A stretch of 64,000 bases of DNA from Chenopodium formosanum (taxonomy: Eukaryota; Streptophyta; Magnoliopsida; Caryophyllales; Amaranthaceae). Of the stretch, positions 33,837-45,920 are shown one piece after another (the first letter of the stretch is position 1; each line of letters opens with the position of its first letter). The stretch is taken from positions 51,415,898 through 51,479,897 of the forward strand of contig CM044869.1 of assembly GCA_024500155.1 (NCBI GenBank), in the 5' to 3' direction. The notes beneath the pieces are model-generated. The model searched no databases, was not told the origin of the DNA, and saw only the letters and a list, made by a program, of their open reading frames with translations. The position numbers were made by a program, and so were the translations under genes.

Positions 33837-35437
33837 TGGTTAGGGAATAATCGGTCATTGGACAATCACCCTAAACCAAACAATGTTTTTACCAAAACTA
33901 ACCTAAGACAAGTCCAGGGCAAGTAGAGGATCGTGTCCACAGGGAATGGGTGAAGAACACCAAGAGTATGAAACGGTTGTAAGCTAATTCGGTCACAAAT
34001 TGGGTTTTGAATGGTTAGCTACTATATAGAAGAATGCTAGGGGAAACGGGATTCAACACCAACCAAAGCCAAGGAATCAATAACAAGGACGAATCATGAG
34101 TACACATAGAAGATAGAAAAGGAACTTATCATTGCCTTCTTTTAAAGTCACAACATAAGTACTCCCTAGATTAAGCACTAACACGATAAGGATTAAGTCT
34201 CAAGGGTAGGAAGAGGGTTTCTAGCTCGAGTTTGTCTCTCGATCGCTCCGAACTAGCATGAAGCTCGAATAATTGGGATTTCCCACCTAATTACCATACT
34301 AAAGCAACCTAGTCAATGAAACCAAACATCCAAAATCATGAAAGTAGCATAATCTAATTACACAAGAAAAGACTCACTCCAAAACCCCATCTTTCGATGT
34401 AAGAAGAGGGATGAACACATGGGCATAATGTGGCCAACAAATTACACATGCAATTATCAATTCAAGCACAAACAACTATCAATCCAAGGTAGCACATGAA
34501 TAATTCCAAATCAATTAACCATAGCTTGGTTGGGTCTTCACCCAACCCCTAACTAAGAGACTACTCACTAAACATGGTGGAAATTAATCTAACAATTAAA
34601 GTAAGGGTTTTCATGAATTCAAATAAGCTAGGAAAGAGATGAAACAAGGATGGATTAAACATGCAAGAATAAATAAACAAGATTAAGGGAGAAATTATCA
34701 ACTCAAAGCAATTAAAATTGAAAATTAAGAGCAAGAGATAGAGGAAAGAGATTACTTAATAAACTTCAAAGTTGGGAAAATTGTTGAAATTCATGGAACA
34801 AACTTCCAATAATGCTTACAAATGATTGAGTTTTTGAGAAACTAAACTAATTAATGAGGGTTGAGAAGAACTAAGGGCCTAAGAAAACTAAAAAGGGGAA
34901 GAAGATCCAGAAAACTGAAGCTAAGCGTCCTATTTATATGCCCAGAAATTACATCGTAAAATCCGTCAAAATCGGGATTCAGAACAGGAGGAGCGCCCGC
35001 TCCAGTAAGTAGGAGCGCCCGCTCCTCTGTATGGAGCGCCCGCTCCTGGGCTCTCTGCACGCCCTCTCCCCTTGCAACAGATTGGGGCAGAAAGTAGAGG
35101 ATCGGGGAGGAGCGCCCGCTCCTTGAAGGCTGCACGCCCGCTCCTATATGTGCAGGGGGAGGCAGAATGTGGTGCTGGGATGAGGAGCGGCCGCTCCTGT
35201 AAGGGTGCACGCCCGCTCCTGCCTGATAGTGCTCCCTCGAGAAAGTCTACATGCTCATGCTACTTAAGCATAATCTCATTGAACCTACAAACACGAGCAC
35301 ACACATAAAAAGAAACGGAAAACCCAAAAGATGCAAGTATGCACAAAAAGAGTTAGAAAAAGGGATTGAATTAGGGGAAAGAGTACAAAATTGTGTTTTA
35401 AAAAGTCATGATAAGTGGACAAATAAAACACTTATCA
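33837..35437 (-). repeat. 3' LTR of the Athila-like element (1601 bp)
   Basis: The + strand starts TGGTTAGGGA and ends ACACTTATCA. The promoter region holds seven G/C near-palindromes (34988-35220), followed on the - strand by a TATA box (CATATAAATAGG, 34940-34929). The ORFs at 34851-35308 lie over the palindromes and recur in the other LTR. I do not accept them as genes. Confidence 0.93.
34929..34940 (-). promoter_or_regulatory. LTR TATA box
   Basis: CATATAAATAGG on the - strand, about 48 bp downstream of the palindrome cluster. The same box lies at 47013-47024 in the 5' LTR, where it would drive the genomic RNA. Confidence 0.65.
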
Positions 35438-35456
35438 AATTCCCCCAAGCTAGCCA
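35438..35456 (-). other. Polypurine tract of the Athila-like element
   Basis: The - strand reads GGCTAGCTTGGGGGAATT just before the LTR start TGATAAGTG. This is the expected plus-strand primer site. Confidence 0.85.
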
Positions 35457-37145
35457 ATTGCTTGTCCCTAAGCAATTCACTTGGCGCAAAAGAAACTAAT
35501 AGATTAGTCCGCTCAAAGAAAAGCACATGTAAAGATAAAAGAATCCTTAAGCAATAAAAACTCGAGTATGAGGTATATGCCTAAGATCAACCACGGTCAT
35601 GACTAGCCAAGGCCTAACTAGCCTTCCCGAATGTACTCAACTTTGGTCCATTCAACCAATCTTACCGCGTCCCCAACACAAAGTTCAAATTCCCCCTAAT
35701 GGTAGTGTCTCATGACTCCTCGAAGGAGACGGAAGAAAAAAAAATAAACAAAAGAAGGTTTAGAACACTCGACATCTCAATGATAAGTACCCTCTCCATA
35801 TGCTTGTGAGCCAACTCCCTCCACCGACTATGGCTTCAACTACTCTACTAACATTACAAGACTCAAGGATTACGGCACAAAGTTAAGGCATAGAGAAAAC
35901 TAGAAGTGCTTTGCAATTAAAGTCAAGCTAAGATATATAATACTAAGAGCAAACCTAAAGAGGTTTCTAACTTTGACCCAAATTACAAACTATGAATAAA
36001 CTTGAAACAAAAATGCACCCCCAAGCTTGTTTAATTGCTGGGGTGGTGGCTATTCATCACTTCTTTTTCTTTCTTTCTTTCTCTATTTTCTTTTTTTTTT
36101 TTTTTTTTTTTTTTTCAAACTTGGCATTTACATCACAAACTATTATTTATAACAACTTAAAGATTGAACTAATGAAACAAGAATGACATGCCTTAACTTT
36201 GTGCGAATGAACAATACATAACAACCTTCATAATCACTAAGAGTAGTTTAGGCCGCGATCTTGGGAGTTAAGACTCAAGTTCTCGATCTAGGTACTAAAT
36301 CAAAGAGGATCCTTGCCACTCATTCAAAATGTAGTAGGCTTGAAAAATATTACAACCTCACCTTTGGGAACAATGTGGGATCAACTACTACCTTTCGGGG
36401 TTCAAATTCCTTCGATATGGGCGACACCTTCTTACCACAATCCTAGACTTTTGGTTTCGTACATTCGGTAAGGTTATTCTCACACTAGCCTAAACTAGCC
36501 AATTCTATGTTCAACCAAGGGCATCTAAACCATACTCGAAATTTTATTACCAAAAGAAAGCAAATATCCATCACATGCAATCCAATATCATCATTGAGGA
36601 CTATTCTAAAAGCAAAAATGTTTTTTTATTTTTTTTTTTTATTTTTTTAGAGGAGGGGAAAGAGGTACTAGCTAAAGAATTTGGATTAAGGGAGGAGGAA
36701 CTAGCTAAAGAAGATTAGGAGAGGGAAGGAGAAGAGGCAGGAAGGAGAAACTAACTAAAGAATTTGGATTAAGGGCTTTGGATTTTTGGGTTTTGGATTT
36801 TTGGGTTTTGGATTTTAGGGAAGGAGAGGAGGCTCATCAACAAATATCATCATCAACAGAGAAGCACATAAACCAAACCAAGCTCATCAAAATGCAAACA
36901 TTCAACCATTAACTAACCAATCAAGACAAACGGAGCATAATCAAATTAAGCACGAAACTAGCAACATCAAATCCCAACTCCTATGCAAGGCCTAAATACT
37001 CCCCCAAGCTAGACATGTAGTCACCGTTTCAATGAAACAAAATAGGCAATGAAGTAACCTCCCCCAAGCTTGGGATTGGCACCATCCTCGGTGTCCCAAG
37101 AAGTGAAAAGGGGCAATGAAACGGTGACTAAAATGCCTAGATCAT
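35457..37145 (-). other. Athila-like 3' non-coding region
   Basis: About 1.7 kb lie between the last ORF and the polypurine tract. Extra GCTTGGGGGAG-type tracts occur at about 36017, 36999 and 37059. Pyrimidine runs and a GGGTTTTGGATTTTT repeat (about 36775-36815) are the only other structure. Confidence 0.7.
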
Positions 37146-38816
37146 CTAATTATGTCGGCGTCCCGGCGAATAGTGATAATTGTAGTTAATATCTACATCA
37201 CTAGAAGTGGCCGGGGCGTCTACATAAGGAGGTAGATCATAGTTGGGGCAAGTGCGATAATGGCCAAAGTCCGGCACACCTTGCTCACCCCAACCACCAT
37301 CATAGCCGGGTGGGAACCCGTAATGCCCCCTTAGGGGGGGATCGAGCACCTCCGAAGATGAACTATCTCCACTAACCTCGGGGACAAAGTAATAGCTAGG
37401 GCCGCCCCTATAATCACTTCCCCCTGGTTGTGTGTAGTCATAAGGGGGAAAGGAGCGAAGCTCCTCAATTGAACTACGCGGGCCTTGCCAAAAGGGGTAG
37501 GTGGGTTGGCCATTGTTCCAACCCGCTACCGGCCCTTCTTGAACGGGACGGTTGGGATAGTTGAGGTAAGGGAGAAAGTCTCCCCTCTCAACTTGATGTT
37601 GGTAGCTTCTCTCCGCTACAAAACTTTGGTACTCATTTTGTTCAAGAAGTCTTTGATTGGTTAGAGTTAATTGGTTGAAAGCAATTTCCACATCAAAGAG
37701 AGAAGAGGAGGAAGAGGAACCATCTACCCTAGATTGGGGAATGGAGGATGTACTCATACGACGGGGTATGGGTACATTCTCGCCACCACCGGCCATACCT
37801 CGTGGGAGTTGATCTCTTGGCACTTGCCATGTGTCCCCCACCGAGTTATTAACCGCCGGATTTGGGACAGTGCAATAATGCACCCCATTGACCTTCCAAC
37901 TATAGCGAAGATTTCGGCCCGGAATTTCACTAAGGAACTTCATATCACTAAGTGCCTTAAGATCAAGCATGTTAGAACTTGGGACCGGGGTCATTTGGTC
38001 TAGAAAAGACCCAAACCCTAACTTCCTCGCAATAATTGAAATCATTCCCCCGCATCTAATCTCTCCGCTCATCTCTCCACTTTCTCTTATTTCAATACAT
38101 CTCTTGATGAACAAGTATCCCATGTTCACATTCCCTTCCACATTTCCTTCGAATCTTGAAGCTAGAAAGAGGCATTTGATCTCCTCTTTAGTTAGCTTCC
38201 CTAAGTCTTGTTTAGAAAAACAAGCATAGCTCATGATTCGCATGAAAATTCGAAGGACGGGGTGGATAATGTGGCTAGCATGGCTAGACCGGGTTGTGAA
38301 ATTGGGATACCCCACAATGGTATTCCACCACACTTGCTCCTCATAACTTGAGAAGTAAGTACCATTGGGGTCATAGACTTGGTTGAGGGTGGGCCATTCA
38401 AAAATTTCGTTCAATCTCGTCAAAGTTAAGGTTTTTTCGACATTGAACATTCTAAATTTTATTTCGCATTCCAATGGCTCATCCTCAAGGCTTATGCGTT
38501 TCATAGAAACCGATGAAAGGAATTCAAGAGTTAGGGAAGAAAAGGTTTCTTCCGCATGGTCCAAGAAGTCTAGCCAACCGAAGTTTTCGGCTACTCTTCT
38601 AATTCCCTCATCGACCCCTAGAAGTCGCATTGAATGTTGATGATAGAATCGGGTTGGAATAATCTTTCGTTTGGAAAGGTCATCGAAAGGCTTTTTAAAT
38701 CGTTTATCGATTTTTAAAGTTGGTGGTGGGTTAGGGTTTTCTCGTTGTGAAGGGGATGAGGATGTTTGAGGCTCACTTGTTTTTCTTTTCTTAATCCCTC
38801 CAATGAATTTCTTCAT
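37146..38816 (-). CDS. Athila ORF-1-type protein in the envelope position (about 556 residues)
   Basis: This intact frame lies downstream of pol. The open frame extends to 38996, but I prefer the Met at 38816 (MKKFIGGIKKRK). The upstream 60 residues have a Cys/Trp-rich, leader-like composition and overlap a region of untranslated character. The middle part (RFYHQHSMRLLGVDEGIRR, TFSSLTLEFLSSV, FRMFNVEKTLTLTRLNEIF) resembles the plant-specific Athila ORF-1 domain, whose function is unknown. The C-terminal third is rich in Pro, Gly, Tyr and Ser. I see no signal peptide or membrane segment from the chosen start, so a classical envelope role is not supported. It is preceded by a promoter-like palindrome cluster. 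Confidence 0.7.
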   Translation of the reverse strand: MKKFIGGIKKRKTSEPQTSSSPSQRENPNPPPTLKIDKRFKKPFDDLSKRKIIPTRFYHQHSMRLLGVDEGIRRVAENFGWLDFLDHAEETFSSLTLEFLSSVSMKRISLEDEPLECEIKFRMFNVEKTLTLTRLNEIFEWPTLNQVYDPNGTYFSSYEEQVWWNTIVGYPNFTTRSSHASHIIHPVLRIFMRIMSYACFSKQDLGKLTKEEIKCLFLASRFEGNVEGNVNMGYLFIKRCIEIRESGEMSGEIRCGGMISIIARKLGFGSFLDQMTPVPSSNMLDLKALSDMKFLSEIPGRNLRYSWKVNGVHYCTVPNPAVNNSVGDTWQVPRDQLPRGMAGGGENVPIPRRMSTSSIPQSRVDGSSSSSSLFDVEIAFNQLTLTNQRLLEQNEYQSFVAERSYQHQVERGDFLPYLNYPNRPVQEGPVAGWNNGQPTYPFWQGPRSSIEELRSFPPYDYTQPGGSDYRGGPSYYFVPEVSGDSSSSEVLDPPLRGHYGFPPGYDGGWGEQGVPDFGHYRTCPNYDLPPYVDAPATSSDVDINYNYHYSPGRRHN

Positions 38817-39597
38817 TTTTTTTTTAGTTTGGAAAAGGGGTAATTGGGAAAAACACTCAACAACAAACAACTCCACACACACCCTTAACTTCAAACCCCC
38901 TTTAAAAATCCAAATGTACCTGTTCCACAACACAACCAACAATATATTCCAACACACAAATTCCCAACAACAATGCACTTCACTAATTTCACACAAATCA
39001 CATTCACAAGATCACAATGTTTAAGCAATTTTCAATCACAATTTCAACTATTCTAAAAAATCATTCACAATTTTCTCTAACAATTCTCCATAAAACATCA
39101 ATAATTGTTCAATTCCAACCAATCATGCAATGAACTACACAATTTGTATGAAATAAACAATAATTAAGAAAATTTGAAAAAGAAAGTTGAATAGAGAAGT
39201 GGATTATACCAAATAGAGTATGAAAATACTCTAAAATCCTCCAAGACTACCCAAATTTGCTCCTCCTTCTTCAATCTTTCACCTTTTTGCTCTTGTTCTT
39301 CAATGGAGATTTTGTGGGTTTTCGAATTTTTGACCAAATTTGTGAATTTTTGTGATTTTTAGAAAGAGAATTGGAAGGAGAATAAGAATATGTGAACTTT
39401 GAGTGAAAAAATTGAAGGTTTGATGATGATTTTGATGAGAGAAGGTAGAGAAGATGGGGTTTTTAGAGTGAGAAAGAGGTGGGTAAAGAGGAGAGAGAAG
39501 ATGAATATGGGTGAATGAGAGGTGGGAGATGAAAGAGGGTTAAAAAGATAAGGATGAAATCCCCCCTTTCTTTTTTTTTTTTTTTACACGGCAGGGG

Positions 39598-39855
39598 AGG
39601 AGCGCCCGCTCCGAAGAAGAGGAGCGCCCGCTCCTGCCTTTGGAGGAACCTACTGCCTCCTTTTCGTCAGTAGGAGCGGGCGTGCAGGGTGTTAGGAGCG
39701 CCCGCTCCTACAATTTCTGAAGTTCCTGCCAGTTTGCTGCTAGTAGGAGCGAGCGTGCACTCGGGTAGGAGCGCCCGCTCCTAAATTTGCTGGAGTTCCT
39801 GCCTGTTTGCTGCTAGTAGGAGCGGGCGTGCACTCGGGTAGGAGCGCCCGCTCCT
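39598..39855. repeat. G/C near-palindrome cluster upstream of the 3' ORF
   Basis: There are five copies of GGAGCGCCCGCTCC plus three copies of an AGGAGCG(G/A)GCGTGCA variant, with a ~70-bp direct duplication (about 39735-39855). The same two motifs form the cluster in both LTRs (34988-35220 and 47072-47304). Here they lie between pol and the start of the following ORF, about 780 bp before its Met. Confidence 0.9.
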
Positions 39856-40085
39856 ATCTGGAGTTTCCAAATTTACATTTCTTTTCTCCGAGCAAATTAC
39901 CTACAACAAAACAAAACACTAAACAAAACATTTAAAATGTTAAGTGTTAGTTTAATCTCTTTCATCTCTCTCTCGTTTTTTTTTTTTTTATTTTTTTGTT
40001 GTTTCTTGAGTAAAAGCAAAAATAATCGGGTTGCCTCCCGGGAGCGCTTCTTTAACGTCACTAGCTTGACGACCTTCCGATCACA

Positions 40086-43000
40086 TTAACTGGAGACATT
40101 GAATTCCTCTACCTTGATGGAGTGAACCACACCTTTCTTTTCACCCTCATAATAAATCTTGAGGCGTTGACCATTCACTTTGAATGCTCCGGTGCTCTCA
40201 CTCCAAACTTCAACTGAGCCATAGGGAAATACCTTTACAACTTGAAAAGGACCACTCCACCTTGATTTAAGCTTTCCGGGAAAAAGCTTTAACCTTGAGT
40301 TGTAGAGAAGAACCTTATCACCTTCCTTGAAATCTCTCTTGATAATGTATTTGTCATGAAACTCCTTAGACTTTGCCTTGTAAGAGCTTGCATTATCGTA
40401 TGCATTCATTCTCAATTCCTCTAGTTCATGCAAGTCTAGAGTTCTCTTCTCTCCGGCACTTTTGAGGTCAAAATTCAAGGCTTTGATTGCCCATCGAGCC
40501 TTGTGCTCCAATTCCACGGGCAAATGGCAAGACTTCCCATAGACCAACTTGTAAGGAGTGGTCCCAATGGGAGTCTTAAAAGCCGTACGGTATGCCCATA
40601 AGGCATCATCGAGTTTTGCCGCCCAATCCTTCTTACTTCTAGCCACGGTCTTCTCAAGAATGCGCTTGATTTCTCTATTTGAAACCTCCGTTTGGCCGCT
40701 TGTCTGAGGATGATAGGACAAACCCACCTTATGGTGTACTCCGTACTTAACCAATAAAGCCTTGAATGTTCGATGAGCAAAATGAGACCCCCCATCACTT
40801 ATCACAGCCCGTGGAACGCCAAATCTTGGGAATATGATCTTTTTAAACATCTTCATCACCACCTTGGAGTCATTCTTTGGTGATGCAAGAGCTTCCACCC
40901 ATTTGGACACATAGTCCACCGCTACTAGAATGTACAGATTACCGTAAGATGAAGGAAAGGGACCCATGAAGTCGATCCCCCAAACATCAAACACCTCCAA
41001 TTCCAAAATCGGATTTTGAGGCATCTCATTTCTTTTTGATATGTTCCCGGTTCTTTGGCATTTGTCACAAGTCTTCACAAAGACCCATGCATCCTTGAAG
41101 AGAGTAGGCCAAAATAACAAACATTGCAACACTTTTGCCGCCGTTTTGTTTGCCCCCATATGACCACCACATTGTGATGAGTGGCACATATGAAGCACAC
41201 TTTGAATTTCATCGTCGGGAACACATCTTCTCAAAAGATCATCCACCCCTATCTTGTACAAAATAGGATCATCCCATATGTACCTTTTCGACTCATGCTT
41301 CAATTTTCTTCTTTGTTGAGGGGTGAACTCCGGTGGAATCGCCTCACAAGACAAGTAGTTCACTATATCGGCATACCAAGGCAATGACTTTGCTTGGATA
41401 GCATACAAAACATCATCTTTGAGCTCATCATTGATTGGAAGTTGATCAACATCTTCATCTTGGATTTCCAACCTTGACAAATGATCCGCTACCGAATTTT
41501 CCGTCCCCTTTTTGTCTTTCACCTCTATATCAAAATCTTGCAAAGCAAGCACCCATCTCATCAACCTAGGCTTTGAATGCTTCTTGGACATTAGATATTT
41601 GATTGCCGAATGGTCGGTGTAGACAATGGTTTTTGAACCCAAAAGGTAGGAACGGAACTTGTCAAAAGCATAGATTACCGCAAGAAGCTCCTTTTCAGTC
41701 GTGGTGTAGTTCTTTTGTGCATCATTCAATGTCTTACTTGCATAGTGGATCACGTGCACCCTCTTTTCTTTCTTTTGCCCCAACACGGCACCCACCGCCG
41801 TGTCACTTGCATCACACATTAGCTCAAAGGGGAGGCTCCAATTCGGAGCTTGCACTATTGGTGCCGAGATCAATGCATTCTTCAACCTACAAAATGCATC
41901 TAGACAAGCATCATCAAATACAAAATCACACTCCTTTTGAAGAAGTGTAGTAAGAGGTTTGGCTATTTTAGAGAAGTCCTTGATGAAACGCCGATAGAAA
42001 CCGGCATGTCCCAAGAAAGATCTCACCCCTTTCACATTAGTAGGGGGTGGGAGCTTCTCTATTACATCCACCTTAGCCCTATCAACCTCAATCCCCTCAT
42101 GGGAGATCTTATGGCCAAGAACAATGTCTTCTTGAACCATAAAATGACATTTCTCCCAATTAAGGACAAGGTTGACCTCTTCACACTTTCTCAAACATCA
42201 CGTGAGATTAATTAAACAGTCATCAAAAGAACTTCCCCCAACCGAGAAGTCATCCATAAAAACTTCCATTTCTTTTTCTATCATATCCGCAAAAATTGCC
42301 ATCATACATCTTTGGAAGGTAGCGGGGGCATTGCATAAGCCAAATGGCATCCTACGGTAAGCATAGGTGCCATATGGACAAGTGAATGTTGTTTTCTCTT
42401 AGTCATCCGGGTGAATTGGGATTTGAAAGAACCCGGAATAACCATCAAGATAACAAAAATACTTGTGAGATGCTAGCCTTTCCAACATTTGATCAATAAA
42501 AGGCAATGGGAAGTGGTCTTTCTTGGTGGATGTGTTTAGCCTACGATAGTCTATACACATCCTCCAACCGGTAATAGTTCTAGTAGGGATGAGTTCACTT
42601 TTTTCATTTTTAATAACCGTCATCCCCCCCTTTTTAGGGACTACTTGCACCGGTGCCACCCATCTACTATTAGAAATAAGATAAATGATACCGGCGGCAA
42701 GTAGTTTAAGAACTTCCTTCTTGACCACTTCAAGCATTGGAGGATTAAGCTTTCTTTGTCTTTCAATTGATGGTTTAGCATCATCCTCCAATGAAATTCG
42801 ATGCATACAAAGCGTTGGGCTTATACCTTTCAAATCATCCATTTTATATCCCAAAGCTTTGCGATGCATCCTTAATACATTCAATAATTTCGAGGTTTGA
42901 ACCTCATCCAATGAAGCATTAACAATAACCGGAAAAGTAGAAGATGGACCAAGAAACTCATACCTCAAGTTGGATGGTAGAGGTTTTAGCTCTACACTTG

Positions 43001-45545
43001 GGCATTCCTTACCATTGTCGTTCATGAGTTGTTTCTTCACTTCTTCTTTTCCAATTACTAGGTTTGCTTCTTCCTTGTCCATGGGGGTGGAGTCAAGAAT
43101 CTCCTCAATTGGCTCCATCTCCATGTCTTCATTGCAAGACTTATCTTTGCTTTCAAGTTCATACTGAAGAGAATCATTAGTGTTATGCAAATGCAATTGT
43201 ATGGATTCATTAATAACATTCTCAACAATATCAATACTCATACAATCATCCATGTTGGAAGGACATTTCATAACTTGGTTCAATTTGAATTCCACTTTCT
43301 CTTTTCCAACAAGCAAAGACAATTTACCATGTTTCACATCAATAATAGCCCCCGCCGTGGCTAAGAAAGGCCTACCTAGAATTATGGGGACATTCAAGTC
43401 CTCATCCATATCAAGCACAATAAAATCCACCGGAATGTAAAGTTTGCCCACCCTAAGGGGGACATCCTCTAATTTTCCCAAAGGCATCTTAATCGAACGA
43501 TCGGCTAATTGAAGGGAAATGTTGGTGGGCTTTAACTCTCCTAGGCCAAGTCTTTTGCACATAGAAAGGGGCATCAAGCTTATGCTAGCACCAAGATCAC
43601 ATAAAGCACGATCAATTACCATTTCACCAATAGCACATGGAATAGAAAAACTACCGGGATCTTTAAGCTTAGTGGGCAACTTATTTTGAATAATTGCACT
43701 ACAATTTTCCGGCATATTAATCGTTTCCACAAAGTCAACTTCTCTTTTATTACTCAAAATGTCTTTAAGGAATTTAGCATAAGTTGGCATTTGTTTAATA
43801 GCATCGGTGAATGGAATGTTAACATAAAGCTTCCTCAAGACTTCCAAAAACTTAGCAAATTGTTCATCAAGTCTAGACCCGGCAAACCTTCCCGGAAAAG
43901 GAAGCTTTGCCACATGTAGTGGGATTTCACTCTCTTTTTTTCTTTCTTCAACTTCTTTCTTTTTGGTTTTCTCTTCTTCTTCTTCTACTCTCAACTCTCC
44001 GTGGGAATCACTCATTTCAATCACTCTTTCTTTTGACTTCTCACCTTCTAAGTCATGTTGCATTCCCTTCCCTTGAACTTCCCCCAAGCTTTTTCCACTT
44101 CTAGTTACAATGGCATTGGCTTGCTCTCTAGGATCTAGACCTTGGCTAGGCAATGAGGTACTAGACTTGCCTTTAAGGGCACTAGCTATTTGGGCCATTT
44201 GATTTTCCAACATTTTATTGTGGGTTTGCATTTGCTTTAAGCTTTCCTCTAAGTCATTTGTCTTTTTAGTTTGGGAGTTCATGAATTGCTCCAACATGCT
44301 TTCTAGATTAGACTTAGGAGGAGGGGGAGCTTGAATTTGGAGTGGTGGTCGAGGGATAGGAGCTATGGTTGGTCTTACTCCTCCATTAAAACCTGGTGGG
44401 TTGTGAGTGGAAGAGTATTGGCCTTTTTGTTGGTATCTATTGTCATTTCTATAATTCCGTTGATTATTAGACACATAATTACCACTACCACTAGCTTGAC
44501 CTTGACCACTACCTTGCCCTTGGTTTTGGCCACTTCTCCAACCAAAATTAGGGTGATGTTTCCATCCCTCGTTGTAGGTGTTGGAGTAGGGGTCAAACCT
44601 AGGATTAGCATTCACGTTATTGACTTGTTCCATGGAAGGAGAAAGGGAACATTGCTCATTCAACAAATAACAATCGGAAGACGCATGGTCTTCACCACCA
44701 CATACATCACAAGACATCAATTGCATAGACACATTATCATTCGAAGAATTAGATGCACGTGAGTTAGGGAGGGGGGAGATAGGAGGGGGAGAAGATTGCA
44801 TTTGATCGAATTTAGAAGACAAGGCATCCAATTTTGAACTAAGCATGTTAATAGCATTTACCTCATACTTTCCCCCTCTCTTAGAGGTGCTTCTCTCATC
44901 GGGGCTCCAATCGGTGTAGTTTTGGACTACATCCTCTATGATCTTTAATGCCTCCGCGGGTGGTTTGTTCATGAGTGGCCCACCCGAAGCTCCATCTAAG
45001 AGTATGCGGTCCGATCTCAAGAGACCCCTATAGAATCCATGAAGCAAGAGCCAGTCTTCCATCCCATGGTGGGGGCATTGTTGTTGATAGCTTTTGAATC
45101 TCTCCCAAGCATCGTAGAGAGACTCATCGGGCTCTTGTTGGAAGTTTGAAATCTTGGACCTCAACTCCGCCGTTTTCCCAAGAGGAATGAACCTCCCAAG
45201 GAATGCTGAAGTTACCTCATTCCAAGTTGTCAATGAATTCGGAGTCAACCTATCGAGCCAATCACTTGCACTCCCCGAAAGAGAAAATTTGAACATGCTT
45301 AGAAGAATGTACTCCGGAGTCACCCCATTTGCCTTCACGGTGCTACAATACCGTGTGAATTGCTTTAGATGCGCAATGGGGTCCTCATGCTTTGCCCCGA
45401 AGAATTGATGACCCTCAATCAAGGTGATAAGGGCGGGCCTTATCTCGAAATTATTTGCTTCGGTAGTGGGAGTAACGATCCCACTTGCTTCTTGATACGG
45501 AGGAGGAACACCAAACTCTCTCAAAGTCTTATTTGGAAGAGCCAT
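40086..45545 (-). pseudogene. Athila-like gag-pol, interrupted by two in-frame stops in RT
   Basis: One frame runs from 45545 to 40086 (about 1820 codons). Gag: capsid-like region at residues 35-210, zinc knuckle CDVCGGEDHASSDC at about 279-292 (CX2CX4HX4C), coiled, charged stretch 430-540. Protease: CDLGASISLMP at about 649. Reverse transcriptase starts near 925 (WRMCIDYRRLN). A TAA stops it at 42399, just after IPIHPDD; the catalytic VFMDDFSV lies beyond it, and a TGA follows near 42197. The frame then reopens (42194 on) with RNase H (MCDASDTAVGAVLG, YTDHSAIKYL), integrase zinc region and catalytic core (DFMGPFPSS, ISDGGSHF, QTSGQTEVSNREI) and a C-terminal WSGPFQV module. All remaining domains look intact, so only two base changes disable it. 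It could still be packaged in trans. Confidence 0.92.
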
Positions 45546-45899
45546 CTAAAATTGGTGAAGAGGTGGAGAAGTTGGAGAATTTGTCCTTGGTGACTCTAAT
45601 GGAATGGTGTTTCCACTAGTCTCACTAGAACTAGATTGATCGGTCTCAACTACCACTTGTGGCTCACTCGATGTGACACCACTAGCCTTCGCCCTCTTTT
45701 CTTTTTGATTTGCCCTTACTACTTTTTCAAGCTCGAGATTCAACGGCACAAGAGGAAGTGTCCTATTGCTGCGTTTGGGCATAAACAAAGAAGACTAGAA
45801 GGGAGATTAGTAGGTTAGTCAAAGAAAACATAGAAAAATAAAGCTATACAAATGAACTAGTCTCACATATCTCATAAGTAACTCAATGCTTAACGCCAT
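45546..45899 (-). other. Athila-like 5' leader before gag
   Basis: About 350 bp lie between the primer site and the gag start. An 80-codon open frame (45788-45546) directly abuts gag in another frame (Ser/Thr/Pro-rich). It may be an untranslated leader or a shifted gag N-terminus. Confidence 0.5.
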
Positions 45900-45917
45900 T
45901 CCCCGGCAACGGCGCCA
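45900..45917 (-). other. Primer-binding site, tRNA-Asp type
   Basis: The - strand reads TGGCGCCGTTGCCGGGGA, three bases inside the 5' LTR. It is complementary to the 3' end of plant tRNA-Asp, typical for Athila/Tat elements. Confidence 0.9.
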
Positions 45918-45920
45918 TTT

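Noticed and set aside
34851..35308. 119- and 78-codon ORFs in the Athila-like LTRs
   Set aside because: They cover the palindrome array on opposite strands and recur in both LTRs only because the LTRs are copies.
38817..38996. Hydrophobic N-terminal extension of the 3' Athila ORF as a signal or membrane anchor
   Set aside because: The extension is leader-like, and a downstream Met (38816) begins the domain-like sequence. I do not take it as evidence for an envelope protein.
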